Shown here: positions 8,120-16,155 of the stretch, in pieces
Layout of the letters: every line of letters starts with the position of its first letter
Position numbering within the stretch: position 1 is the first letter of the stretch
Assembly (NCBI GenBank): GCA_016744415.1
Contig: JADGEL010000004.1
Span: 1 to 64,000 of the forward strand
Reading direction: 5' to 3'
Source of the DNA: Flavobacteriaceae bacterium
GTDB lineage: Bacteria; Bacteroidota; Bacteroidia; Flavobacteriales; Flavobacteriaceae
DNA length: 64,000 nt
Made by a program: the position numbers and the translations under genes
Notes under the pieces: generated by a model
What the model was told of the DNA's origin: nothing
The model's database searches: none
The model's input: only the letters and a program-made list of their open reading frames with translations

Positions 8120-8755
8120 ATGGATGAATTAGATAAATTAAAAGATGCTTGGAAATCGCAAGATTATTCTAAAGATAAAATATCCACTTCAGATATATAT
8201 AAAATGCTACATGCAAAATCCTCTTCTTATGTAAAATGGATTTTTTATATCAGTGTTCTTGAATTTTTACTAGTTATCATTCTTAATCTTGTTTTTGATA
8301 ATGAAAAATACTTAAAGCTTTATGATGAAATGGGAATACATAATTTAATTATTATTGTTTCTGTTATTTCATACGGAATTATGATTGTCTTTATGTATTT
8401 ATTCTATAAAAATTACCGTAAAATTTGTGGGGATGCTGATGCCAAAACGCTTATGCAAAATATTTTTAGAACTAGAAAAACAGTGAAATCCTATATCTAT
8501 TTCAACATAAGCTTCTTTGCGATAACATCATTTATTTTATTTTATCATATATTTTCTAGTGATAAAAATATCAGCATCTATAAAATGACGAGTAATGTGC
8601 CTGAAGATTTCTCTACAACCTATTTAATAATTGGCATTGTTGTAACTATGATTCTATTTATTGGTATCTTTTTACTTTTTTATAGAGTCATTTATGGAAT
8701 TTTACTTAGACGCCTAAAGAGAAATTATAAGGAATTAAAACAGCTAGAAAACTAA
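8120..8755 (+). CDS. Four-helix membrane protein, probable sigma-factor partner
   Basis: A 211-residue inner-membrane protein. The N-terminal cytoplasmic stretch (MDELDKLKDAWKSQDYS...) resembles that of flavobacterial proteins encoded directly after ECF sigma genes. Four membrane helices follow at about residues 40-62, 72-95, 122-142 and 160-190. Start is two bases after the sigma stop, indicating translational coupling. By position it may sequester the sigma factor, but no ZAS zinc motif or FecR domain is present, so an anti-sigma role is inference. Confidence 0.65.
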   Translation: MDELDKLKDAWKSQDYSKDKISTSDIYKMLHAKSSSYVKWIFYISVLEFLLVIILNLVFDNEKYLKLYDEMGIHNLIIIVSVISYGIMIVFMYLFYKNYRKICGDADAKTLMQNIFRTRKTVKSYIYFNISFFAITSFILFYHIFSSDKNISIYKMTSNVPEDFSTTYLIIGIVVTMILFIGIFLLFYRVIYGILLRRLKRNYKELKQLEN

Positions 8756-8761
8756 CTAATT

Positions 8762-8923
8762 ATGAAAACAAATAGTATCACCAAGTATCTAACATCTCTT
8801 TATGAAAATTTAAGTAAAGATGAAAAAATGTTAGTCAGAATTGTATCTATAATTTTTATAGTATTTATGATATATCAATTTGGAACTAAAGTTGGCAAAT
8901 TCTCATATTATATTACTCATTAA
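8762..8923 (+). CDS. Small membrane protein, 53 residues
   Basis: Begins six bases after the preceding stop and encodes MKTNSITKYLTSLYENLSKD, then one hydrophobic helix IVSIIFIVFMIYQFG near residues 27-41, and a short polar end. The position, charge pattern (polar N-terminus, single helix) and tight spacing suggest it is the third gene of the sigma-factor operon. No family is recognised. Confidence 0.6.
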   Translation: MKTNSITKYLTSLYENLSKDEKMLVRIVSIIFIVFMIYQFGTKVGKFSYYITH

Positions 8924-8946
8924 TTTTTAAACATCCTTCAAATTAC

Positions 8947-8954
8947 TATCTTTG
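8947..8954 (+). promoter_or_regulatory. -7 promoter box TATCTTTG
   Basis: TATCTTTG, 23 bases upstream of the ATG at 8978, fits the Bacteroidota promoter and gives a short leader for the cyclophilin-FKBP gene. Confidence 0.65.
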
Positions 8955-8977
8955 CGCCTCAATAAAAAAGATAGAAA

Positions 8978-9910
8978 ATGAATAACGGATTATACGCAAA
9001 ATTCAACACTACAAAAGGTGAAATTTTAGTGAATTTAGAGTTTGAAAAAACTCCTGGAACAGTTGGTAACTTTGTTGCATTGGCTGAAGGAAATATGGAA
9101 AACTCATCTAAACCACAAGGTACACCATATTATGACGGGTTAAAATTTCATAGAGTTATTGCAGACTTTATGGTTCAAGGAGGATGCCCACAAGGAACCG
9201 GAACTGGAAATCCAGGATATGCTTTTGAAGATGAATTTCATCCAGAATTAAAACACGACAAACCAGGAGTTTTGTCAATGGCAAACTCAGGACCTGCATC
9301 TAACGGAAGTCAGTTTTTTATTACTCATATAGAAACACCTTGGTTAGACAACAAACATTCTGTTTTCGGAAATGTTATAGAAGGACAAGATATTGTTGAT
9401 ACCGTTGCTCAAGGAGATATTTTAACTTCATTAAAAATTGTTAGAGTTGGTGAAGCTGCCAAAAACTTTAATGCTATTGAAGCTTTTAGAAAATTTGAAG
9501 GAGCAAGAGAAGAAAAAATTGCTGAAGCTGCTAAAGCTCAAGAAGAATTATTAGAAAATGTATCTGCTGGTTACGAAAAAACTGAAAGTGGATTGCGCTA
9601 TACCATCCTTCAAAAAGGCGATGGAAAACAGGCAAGTAAAGGCGATATGGTTTCTGTACACTACAAAGGGCAATTGCTAGATGGTACCGTATTTGATTCA
9701 TCATACAAAAGAAAACAACCTATCGATTTTAATGTTGGTATTGGCCAAGTAATAAAAGGATGGGATGAAGGCATCCTTTTACTAAATGTAGGTGACAAAG
9801 CTCGCTTTGTAATTCCTTCGGACTTGGCTTATGGTTCTAGTGGTGCTGGAGGAGTTATTCCACCAAATGCTCCATTAATTTTTGATGTCGAATTGGTTTC
9901 TGTGAAATAA
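8978..9910 (+). CDS. Dual peptidyl-prolyl isomerase: cyclophilin-FKBP fusion
   Basis: A 310-residue protein joining both main prolyl-isomerase families in one chain. Residues 1-155 are a cyclophilin with FHRVIADFMVQGG, ANSGPASNGSQFFIT and HSVFGNVIEG motifs. A charged helical linker at about 160-200 follows (EEKIAEAAKAQEELL). Residues 205-310 are an FKBP with VHYKGQLLDGTVFDSS, VIKGWDEGI and IPSDLAYG. No signal peptide, so cytoplasmic; predicted to catalyse proline isomerisation during protein folding. This arrangement is known as CFBP, described from Flavobacterium and relatives. It is monocistronic, with a promoter at 8947 and a terminator at 9936. Confidence 0.95.
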   Translation: MNNGLYAKFNTTKGEILVNLEFEKTPGTVGNFVALAEGNMENSSKPQGTPYYDGLKFHRVIADFMVQGGCPQGTGTGNPGYAFEDEFHPELKHDKPGVLSMANSGPASNGSQFFITHIETPWLDNKHSVFGNVIEGQDIVDTVAQGDILTSLKIVRVGEAAKNFNAIEAFRKFEGAREEKIAEAAKAQEELLENVSAGYEKTESGLRYTILQKGDGKQASKGDMVSVHYKGQLLDGTVFDSSYKRKQPIDFNVGIGQVIKGWDEGILLLNVGDKARFVIPSDLAYGSSGAGGVIPPNAPLIFDVELVSVK

Positions 9911-9935
9911 ATTTAAGTAACAATAAACAAACTAA

Positions 9936-9966
9936 AGCGTCTCTTAAAAAAAGAGATGCTTTTTTT
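9936..9966 (+). terminator. Rho-independent terminator
   Basis: Stem AGCGTCTCTT (9936-9945) pairs with AAGAGATGCT (9951-9960) including one G-T pair, A-rich loop, then T6. Ends the cyclophilin-FKBP transcript. Confidence 0.85.
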
Positions 9967-9989
9967 ATACAACTAATATTAAATAATAC

Positions 9990-9997
9990 TAAATTTG
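9990..9997 (+). promoter_or_regulatory. -7 promoter box TAAATTTG
   Basis: TAAATTTG lies 33 bases before the ATG at 10031 and just after the previous terminator. It overlaps an in-frame TTG at 9995, so that earlier start is excluded. Confidence 0.6.
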
Positions 9998-10030
9998 TTT
10001 GGTAACTTTTTATTAAATAGTAATAGCCTT

Positions 10031-10897
10031 ATGAAAAAATTAATTTTATCTTTTATCTTAACACTAATTGTATTTTCTCAAGCAGTTTATTCTCAAGAAA
10101 ATGATACTGAGAAGAATTCAGCTACAGAAGTAAAAGAACAACATCCAATATTATCAAAACGATTTATTCTAAATGCAGGATTATTTATCCCAACTAAAAA
10201 ATTTAAAGTTAGAATTGATGGTAGTTCTGAAAATGAGTTGATTGACTTTAATGAAAAATTTGATCTTGATCGTAGTGAAGTAACCTTTGCAGGGAACTTT
10301 ATGTGGCGATTTTCTAGAAATAAAAAATGGAGTTTATCTATTGAGTATTTTGGAGTAAAAAGTAATCATGACCTTGAATTAGAAGATGAAATAGAATGGG
10401 AAGACACAACATATCCTGTTGGGGTACATGTTGAAGCGGGTTTTAGAATTAATATGTATCGTATCTTTTTTGGTAGAAGCATTATCAGAAAACAAAACCA
10501 TGAATTGGGGGGTGGACTAGGTGTACATGCCATGGACATAAGAACATTTATTGAAGGCGAAGCATTTGTTGGAGATGAAGTAACTCCTAGGTTAGAAAGA
10601 AAATCTGTTGAAGTTGTTGCACCTGTGCCCAATATTGGTTTCTGGTATTTTTATACTCCCAATGAAAAATGGGCATTAACTGCAAGAATTGATTGGTTTG
10701 CTATAACTATTGATGAATATGGAGGGTCATTATGGAATATTGCCCCTGGAGTTAAATACCAAGTTTTAAAAAATGTTGGTCTCGGTTTAAATTACCGCTA
10801 TATTAAAACCACTTTTAAAGCTGATAAATCTAACTGGAGTGGTGAAGCTAATATGATTTTTCAAGGCCCTTTATTTACAATAAGTGGCAATCTATAA
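10031..10897 (+). CDS. Outer-membrane beta-barrel-like protein
   Basis: A 288-residue exported protein with a signal peptide cleaved near VYSQ (residues 1-21). The remainder alternates short hydrophobic and polar stretches with many aromatic residues (FAGNFMWRFS, WSLSIEYFGV, GLGLNYRYIKTTF), consistent with an 8- to 12-stranded barrel, and ends in hydrophobic residues (FTISGNL). No specific family is recognised. Start chosen at the ATG 10031 because it is downstream of the promoter box and opens the signal peptide. Co-transcribed with the lipoprotein 18 bases downstream. Confidence 0.65.
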   Translation: MKKLILSFILTLIVFSQAVYSQENDTEKNSATEVKEQHPILSKRFILNAGLFIPTKKFKVRIDGSSENELIDFNEKFDLDRSEVTFAGNFMWRFSRNKKWSLSIEYFGVKSNHDLELEDEIEWEDTTYPVGVHVEAGFRINMYRIFFGRSIIRKQNHELGGGLGVHAMDIRTFIEGEAFVGDEVTPRLERKSVEVVAPVPNIGFWYFYTPNEKWALTARIDWFAITIDEYGGSLWNIAPGVKYQVLKNVGLGLNYRYIKTTFKADKSNWSGEANMIFQGPLFTISGNL

Positions 10898-10915
10898 ATT
10901 ATAAAACAGAACACT

Positions 10916-11611
10916 ATGAGATTTAATTTTGGATTTTTAGCTTTAATTTTATTGCTTATTGGTTGTTCAAAACCAACGAATGATATTGCTTTTATAGATG
11001 AGGTCTCTGGTAAATACTTATTTAATCCTGACAAAGCTATTGAAGTTTATTTTGTTGAAAATGAATTGTTTTTAAAATGGAATGGTGCATCTAATATAAA
11101 ACCCTTAAAAACAGAAACCTCAACATTTTATGTCAAAGAAATGAATGAGAAAATTCAATTTTTAACAAATCCTAAAGATGGAATCATGTATATCTGTTTG
11201 GTTCCAAAAGAAAGTGAAGAAGCTATCATTTATAATTTCAAAAAAATTAGTGATGACGAAAAATTACCAAGCGAATATTTTAAAGCAAAAGAATATGCAA
11301 AAGCTTTAGAAGGATATTTGGCAATTAAAAAAGCAGATTCACTAAACCCTATTATTGAAGAAGCATATATAAATAGATGGGGTTATAACGAAATTAGAGA
11401 TAAAAATTATGATGATGCTGTAGAAATATTCGCTATGAATGTAGCCATGTACCCTAATAGCTCAAATGTATATGACAGCTATGGAGAAGCATTATTTCAT
11501 CAAGGAGATACAGTTGCAGCCATTACAAATTTTAAAAAATCACTTTCTATGGATTCTGGTAATAGAAATGCTAAACGCTATCTAGAACGCTTAGAAAAAG
11601 ATTCCAAATAA
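10916..11611 (+). CDS. TPR-repeat lipoprotein
   Basis: A 231-residue lipoprotein with lipobox LLIGC (Cys17). Residues about 30-120 look like a beta-rich region (YLFNPDKAIEVYFVENELFLKW). The C-terminal part has two to three tetratricopeptide-like repeats (YDDAVEIFAMNVAMYPNSSNVYDSYGEALFHQGDTVAAITNFKKSLSMDSGN), with the typical A-x-x-x-P pattern. Similar tails occur in flavobacterial esterases and beta-lactamase-like proteins, but no catalytic domain is present. Likely in the operon with the beta-barrel protein. Confidence 0.75.
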   Translation: MRFNFGFLALILLLIGCSKPTNDIAFIDEVSGKYLFNPDKAIEVYFVENELFLKWNGASNIKPLKTETSTFYVKEMNEKIQFLTNPKDGIMYICLVPKESEEAIIYNFKKISDDEKLPSEYFKAKEYAKALEGYLAIKKADSLNPIIEEAYINRWGYNEIRDKNYDDAVEIFAMNVAMYPNSSNVYDSYGEALFHQGDTVAAITNFKKSLSMDSGNRNAKRYLERLEKDSK

Positions 11612-11687
11612 CAAATACCTAATACTGGATAATAGATGCCTAATACGTGACACCCAAAACGTATTTTAATTGTGACTAAAAACTCAA

Positions 11688-12224
11688 ATGGACGAACAAC
11701 TTAAATATCCAATCGGTAAAGCAAACATTCCAACTCAAATTACAGAAAATTATATTCAAGGATGGATTTCTATTATTAAGCATCATCCAGAAAAAATCGC
11801 ACAACTGGTAGCTAATTTATCCGATGATCAACTCGATACACCTTACAGAGAAAATGGTTGGACTATTAGGCAGGTTGTGCATCACTTGGGTGATAGCCAT
11901 ACCAATAGCTATGTTCGATTTAAATGGACATTGACTGAGTTTAAACCTATTATTAAAGCATATCATGAAGATAGATGGGCAAAATTGCAGGACTCAAAAC
12001 ATGCTCCTATCCAAATTTCTTTAGACTATTTAAAAGCGTTACATGCTAAATGGGTGTACCTACTTAAAGGTTTGTCTGAAAACGATTTAAAAAAAAGTTT
12101 TATCCATCCCGAAACTAATGATGAAGTTGCTCTTGATAAAATCATTGGAGTTTACGCGTGGCATTGTGAACATCATTATCAACACATCAATCAACTATTG
12201 ATACGTAAAGGTTGGAAAAATTGA
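11688..12224 (+). CDS. YfiT-like bacillithiol transferase / DinB-fold metal-dependent protein
   Basis: A 178-residue cytoplasmic protein of the DinB superfamily, YfiT branch. The signature N-terminus LKYPIGKANIP and the motifs GWTIRQVVHHLGDSH (about residues 62-76) and WHCEHHYQHI (about 158-167) supply the histidine triad that binds a divalent metal. Family members conjugate thiols such as bacillithiol to electrophiles. The final four bases overlap the TTG start of the GNAT gene, so the two are probably coupled. Annotated in relatives as putative metal-dependent hydrolase. Confidence 0.85.
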   Translation: MDEQLKYPIGKANIPTQITENYIQGWISIIKHHPEKIAQLVANLSDDQLDTPYRENGWTIRQVVHHLGDSHTNSYVRFKWTLTEFKPIIKAYHEDRWAKLQDSKHAPIQISLDYLKALHAKWVYLLKGLSENDLKKSFIHPETNDEVALDKIIGVYAWHCEHHYQHINQLLIRKGWKN

Positions 12225-12718
12225 TACGAAAAGCACGCATACAAGACGCACAACAATTGGTTGATATTTACAATTATTATGTACTTAATTCTGTAGTAAC
12301 TTTTGATGACATCCCGTTTGACTCATCTGTATTTGAAGAAAAAATAAAAACAGTTGCTTCTCAATTTCCTTTTTATGTGTATGAAGAAAATGATAAAATT
12401 TTAGGGTACGCTTATGCCAATAAATGGCGATTAAAACCTGCTTATAAACACACTGTTGAAAGCACAATTTATTTAAAACACACGGCAACAGGAAAACAAA
12501 TAGGAACTAAACTCTACTCCCATTTATTATCTGAATTAAAAAGACAAAATTACCATAGTATTATTGGTGGAGTTTCTCTACCAAATGATATTAGTATTAA
12601 ACTGCATGAAAATTTGGGCTTTAAAAAAGTAGCACATTATAATGAAGTCGGACTTAAATTTAACAAATGGGTCGATGTTGCTTTTTGGCAATTAAATTTC
12701 CAAACAACTAACAACTAA
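12221..12718 (+). CDS. GNAT N-acetyltransferase, phosphinothricin-acetyltransferase-like
   Basis: About 165 residues of GNAT fold resembling the PAT/Pat-like subgroup: it begins MIRKARIQDAQQLVDIYNYYV, continues with VTFDDIPFD, YVYEENDKILGYAYANKWR and ESTIYL, and has the acetyl-CoA loop as HTATGKQIGTKLY (the usual R/Q-x-x-G-x-G/A). Start TTG at 12221 overlaps the TGA of the previous gene; an alternative TTG nine bases earlier is possible. Substrate unknown; relatives acetylate amino-acid-like toxins. Confidence 0.82.
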   Translation: MIRKARIQDAQQLVDIYNYYVLNSVVTFDDIPFDSSVFEEKIKTVASQFPFYVYEENDKILGYAYANKWRLKPAYKHTVESTIYLKHTATGKQIGTKLYSHLLSELKRQNYHSIIGGVSLPNDISIKLHENLGFKKVAHYNEVGLKFNKWVDVAFWQLNFQTTNN

Positions 12719-12726
12719 CAACTAAG

Positions 12727-13284
12727 CTAGCGTTTCCATTTAATCCCGCAACCAATACTAGGCTTTTGCTCATTTAAATTTTCTTTATCATTTAACAAAC
12801 AATCTAGCGCATTTCTAATATCAGTACCTGTAACTTCTACTTCATTACCTGGTCTAGAATCATCTAACTGACCTCTATAAATGAGTTTTAAATCTGCATC
12901 AAAAATATAATTATCAGGAGTACAAGTAGCATCATACGCTTTAGCAACTTCTTGAGTTTCATCATACAAATAAGGAAAAGGATAGTTTAACTCATTTGCA
13001 ACTCTTTGCATTAAATCAGGTGAATCTTGAGGATAGTTTACAATATCATTAGATGAAATAGCAATAAATGAAATTCCATTTTTACCATACTCATTTGCCA
13101 ATTTAACCAACTGTTCATTAATATAAATTACAAATGGGCAATGATTACAAATAAAAAAGATGACCGTAGCTTTTGAGCCTTTTAAATTTTGTAAAGAATG
13201 TTTTTTCTCTGAAACTACATCATACAATTCAAAATTAGGTGCTAAGGTTCCGAGTGGTAACATGTTAGAAAGTGTACGTGCCAT
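12727..13284 (-). CDS. Thioredoxin-family (AhpC/TSA, redoxin) protein
   Basis: A 185-residue thioredoxin-fold protein without a signal peptide. The N-terminus PLGTLAPNFELYDV is redoxin-like, and the redox pair Cys46-Asn-His-Cys49 sits in FFICNHCPFV, the usual place for a CxxC site. A cis-proline-type segment ATCTPDNYIF is at about residue 121. The frame is open 46 codons further upstream, but that extension overlaps the divergent Mpo1-like gene, and the TAAATTTG box at 13315-13322 supports the start at 13284. Likely a cytoplasmic thiol-disulfide reductase or peroxidase; partner unknown. Confidence 0.85.
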   Translation of the reverse strand: MARTLSNMLPLGTLAPNFELYDVVSEKKHSLQNLKGSKATVIFFICNHCPFVIYINEQLVKLANEYGKNGISFIAISSNDIVNYPQDSPDLMQRVANELNYPFPYLYDETQEVAKAYDATCTPDNYIFDADLKLIYRGQLDDSRPGNEVEVTGTDIRNALDCLLNDKENLNEQKPSIGCGIKWKR

Positions 13285-13314
13285 ATAAGTTATTATTTGT
13301 ATTTTTAACTCCAA

Positions 13315-13322
13315 CAAATTTA
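13315..13322 (-). promoter_or_regulatory. -7 promoter box (minus strand TAAATTTG)
   Basis: Plus-strand CAAATTTA reads TAAATTTG on the minus strand, 30 bases upstream of the redoxin start. Confidence 0.55.
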
Positions 13323-13331
13323 CAAAATCAC

Positions 13332-13790
13332 ATGAGAACATTAGATCAATGGTTTGAAGAATATGCTGTAAGTCATCAAAACAAAACCAATCAACTAATT
13401 CACTTTGTTTGCGTACCCGCAATTTTTTTCAGTATTGTAGGAATGTTGATGAGTATTCCATCACAATTTTTAATCAAAACAATGGGCTTAGAAAATACAA
13501 TCTTCACAAATTGGGCAACCGTAGTTTTGCTTTTTGTGCTAGTGTTTTATTTGCGTCTTTCGTTTTCAATGTTTTTGAAAATTTTAGTTTTTACTATTAT
13601 TTGTTTAATCGGCAATCATTATTTATCGCAAATTTCTCCATTGTTATATACTTCTTTAGTTATATTTGTAATTGCTTGGGTTGGCCAATTTTACGGACAT
13701 GATTTAGAAGGAAAAAAACCATCCTTTTTTAAGGATTTACAATTTTTATTAATTGGTCCAGCATGGGTAATCAAAAAATTAATTGGCTAA
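13332..13790 (+). CDS. DUF962 / Mpo1-like membrane protein
   Basis: A 152-residue membrane protein of the DUF962 family. It starts MRTLDQWFEEYAVSHQN, includes the conserved N-x-x-I-H-F-V-C-V-P (residues about 20-30) and Q-F-x-G-H (about 126-130), and has four hydrophobic segments. Yeast Mpo1 of this family is an iron-dependent dioxygenase in fatty-acid alpha-oxidation; whether the bacterial protein has this activity is not known. The start at 13332 is chosen because the longer frame would enter the divergent redoxin gene. Followed closely by the OmpA-family gene, whose start is 27 bases downstream. Confidence 0.85.
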   Translation: MRTLDQWFEEYAVSHQNKTNQLIHFVCVPAIFFSIVGMLMSIPSQFLIKTMGLENTIFTNWATVVLLFVLVFYLRLSFSMFLKILVFTIICLIGNHYLSQISPLLYTSLVIFVIAWVGQFYGHDLEGKKPSFFKDLQFLLIGPAWVIKKLIG

Positions 13791-13816
13791 CATTCAAAAA
13801 AATAAAATCCCAAAAC

Positions 13817-15667
13817 GTGAAAAATAAATTACTACTAATTACACTTCTTTTATTCTCTATTTCTTTTTTCTCTCAAGAATCAGAAAGATTGATAGAGATA
13901 ACCAACCTAGATATTAATTCGGGTTTTGCCGATTTTGGAGTTACTTTTTACAAAAATGATATGGTGCTCTTTTCATCATCTAGAAAAGAAGAAAATGTAA
14001 AAATAAGTGAACGAAGCCGTAATAGAATGAAACATCTATTTTTCTTTAAAGGGCTTATTGGAGATGATGGACAAATTATTTTTGCAGGACGCTACTCCCT
14101 AGAAAAGTTTAACATGTTTTATGAATCTGACATTACTTTTATGCCCGATGGAAAAACAATTTTCTTTACGCTCAACAATTATATTGATGACAAATATGCC
14201 GATGATTTTAAAAAGAGTAGTAAAAAAAATCACATTTTAAATATTTTTAGAGCAACCATAGATGATGCAGGTATTGCAACAAACATTACACCGGTACCTA
14301 TTAATAGTTCAGAATATTCTGTACACAACCCTAGAGTAAGTCCAGATGGAAAAGAATTGTATTATGTTTCTGACTCTGACCAAGGTTTTGGCGAAGATGA
14401 TATTTATAAAATAAAATTACACGCAGATGGCACTTATGGGGTTCCCGAAAATTTAGGGCCAAAGATTAATACAAAGGGGCGTGAAATTTTTCCATTTTTA
14501 AGTAGCAATAATGTTTTTTATTTTTCTTCTGATGGTCACGGTGGCAAAGGTTATTTAGACATCTTTAGTAGTAATTATACTAGTGGCACATATGATGAAG
14601 TTAAAAATGTCGGTGGCAAAATAAATAGCGAGTATGACGATTTTGCTTTTATAATTAGCCCAGAAAAAGGAATAGGATATTTTTCATCAGCTAGAAAAGG
14701 GCAAGGTGGAGCAGATATTTTTGGTTTTAAAATTAAATCAGTAGAATGTAACCAATTGGTTGCTGGTGTATTAAAAAACAAAATAGACAATACTATCATT
14801 TCTGGTGCAACAGTCCAATTATTATCTGACGGTAAAGAAATGCAAACAGTACAAACCGACGAAAATGGTATTTATGCATTTGAGGTTGATTGCGAAAAAT
14901 CATATCTTATAAAAGTACAAAAAGATGTATTTACAAATGCTGAAAAGGACTTTATAACATCTAATGTTAATGATTTTCAAGAAAGCCATGATTTATTTAT
15001 AGAACCGCTAGATTGTAAACAATCGATTACAGGAACAGTTTTAAGTGAAGAAACATTAATTCCTTTATTAAATGTTGAGTTAGCATTATATCATAAAAAT
15101 ACGTTGTTAGAAAGAACCTATTCACAAATTGGAGGCTTCTTTCAGTTCGAAATTGAGGTAGAGTGTAACACCAATTATGAAGTTAAAGCTGAAGCTATAA
15201 ATTACTTACCTACTTTTATTGACATTAAAACTGATGATCTAACTAACGGGATTGTCAATGCAAAAATCAATATGAAAGAGTTTCAAGATTTTATTACAGT
15301 TAGAAATGTAAAAATGATTCAAACAGATCCTATACATTTTGATTTGAATGATTTTTCAATTAGAAGAGATGCAGCTATTGAATTAAATAAAGTTGTAGAG
15401 ATGATGAAAAATCATCCTAAAATTAAAATTGAAGTTGGCTCACATACAGATAGTCGCGCACCTGATGCTTATAATATTAGGTTGTCAGAAGATAGAGCAA
15501 ATTCAACTATGGCATATATTATATCTAAAGGAATTGATCCGAGTAGAATTAGTGGTAAAGGTTATGGAGAAACACAGTTAGTTAATAAATGTACAAACGG
15601 AGTTAAATGCTCTGAATCAGAACACCAAGCCAATCGTAGAACCGAATTTGTTGTAATTAATGAATAA
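13817..15667 (+). CDS. OmpA-family protein with PD40 propeller and carboxypeptidase-regulatory-like domains
   Basis: A 616-residue envelope protein. A signal peptide is read from the GTG at 13817 (MKNKLLLITLLLFSISFFSQ); an upstream ATG at 13763 would bury it. Residues about 30-310 hold PD40/TolB-like blades (SPDGKELYYVSDSD, LSSNNVFYFSSDGHGGKGYLDIF, YFSSARKGQGGADIFGF). Two CarboxypepD_reg-like repeats lie at about 315-485, and an OmpA/MotB peptidoglycan-binding domain at about 500-616 (VGSHTDSRAPDAYN, LSEDRA, KGYGE). Flavobacterial proteins of this build include T9SS/gliding-associated SprE/PorE-like outer-membrane proteins, anchoring the envelope to peptidoglycan. The end overlaps csaA by eight bases. 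Confidence 0.85.
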   Translation: MKNKLLLITLLLFSISFFSQESERLIEITNLDINSGFADFGVTFYKNDMVLFSSSRKEENVKISERSRNRMKHLFFFKGLIGDDGQIIFAGRYSLEKFNMFYESDITFMPDGKTIFFTLNNYIDDKYADDFKKSSKKNHILNIFRATIDDAGIATNITPVPINSSEYSVHNPRVSPDGKELYYVSDSDQGFGEDDIYKIKLHADGTYGVPENLGPKINTKGREIFPFLSSNNVFYFSSDGHGGKGYLDIFSSNYTSGTYDEVKNVGGKINSEYDDFAFIISPEKGIGYFSSARKGQGGADIFGFKIKSVECNQLVAGVLKNKIDNTIISGATVQLLSDGKEMQTVQTDENGIYAFEVDCEKSYLIKVQKDVFTNAEKDFITSNVNDFQESHDLFIEPLDCKQSITGTVLSEETLIPLLNVELALYHKNTLLERTYSQIGGFFQFEIEVECNTNYEVKAEAINYLPTFIDIKTDDLTNGIVNAKINMKEFQDFITVRNVKMIQTDPIHFDLNDFSIRRDAAIELNKVVEMMKNHPKIKIEVGSHTDSRAPDAYNIRLSEDRANSTMAYIISKGIDPSRISGKGYGETQLVNKCTNGVKCSESEHQANRRTEFVVINE

Positions 15668-16007
15668 AATAAAACCAACCATAGTATTCGAAGATTTTAC
15701 AAAAGTTGATATTAGAACCGGAACAATTTTAGAGGTAAATGATTTTCCAAAAGCAAGAAAACCTGCCTATCAATTAATTATTGATTTTGGAGATTTAGGT
15801 GTCAAAAAATCAAGTGCTCAAATAACAACTCTCTATTCTAAAGAGGAGTTGGTTGGCAAAAAAGTAAATGCTGTTGTAAATTTTAAGCCAATGCAAATTG
15901 CCAATTTTAAAAGTGAATGCTTAGTGTTGGGGATTCAAAAGGGTGATGATGTTATTTTATTACAACCAGCAACTTCAAAAATCAAAAACGGAGAACAAGT
16001 TTCTTAA
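15660..16007 (+). CDS. csaA: tRNA-binding protein CsaA
   Basis: A 115-residue OB-fold tRNA-binding domain protein. FTKVDIRTGTILEVNDFPKARKPAYQL is the CsaA signature, followed by GVKKSSAQITTLYS and the tail NFKSECLVLGI. CsaA binds tRNA and has chaperone-like effects in Bacillus; it is similar to the C-terminal domain of MetRS. Length is usual. It overlaps the end of the OmpA-family gene by eight bases, so it is probably translated from the same message. Confidence 0.92.
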   Translation: MNKIKPTIVFEDFTKVDIRTGTILEVNDFPKARKPAYQLIIDFGDLGVKKSSAQITTLYSKEELVGKKVNAVVNFKPMQIANFKSECLVLGIQKGDDVILLQPATSKIKNGEQVS

Positions 16008-16046
16008 TTCAAATTTAATCTCTAAAAATTTAAATCCAAATTGTCT

Positions 16047-16064
16047 TTCCCGTAAAAACGGGAA
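16047..16064. repeat. Small palindromic element, possible terminator
   Basis: TTCCCGT (16047-16053) pairs with ACGGGAA (16058-16064) around an AAAA loop, followed by TCTATTTTTTC. It can end the csaA transcript. The flanking ...GGGAATCTAT resembles AGGAATCTAT at 40573-40582, suggesting a dispersed palindrome family. Confidence 0.55.
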
Positions 16065-16108
16065 TCTATTTTTTCATTCAACACTGCAATATTTAAATGC
16101 AAAATGAT

Positions 16109-16116
16109 TATTTTTG
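16109..16116 (+). promoter_or_regulatory. -7 promoter box TATTTTTG
   Basis: A TAnnTTTG box 39 bases before the FAD/Fe-S dehydrogenase start; likely its promoter. Confidence 0.5.
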
Positions 16117-16155
16117 CAATGTTTATAAGCGTGGTTAATAAACTAATTTTAGCAA

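Noticed and set aside
13272..13331. Upstream extension of the Mpo1-like gene
   Set aside because: It would overlap the divergent redoxin gene and its promoter box; the ATG at 13332 matches the family N-terminus.
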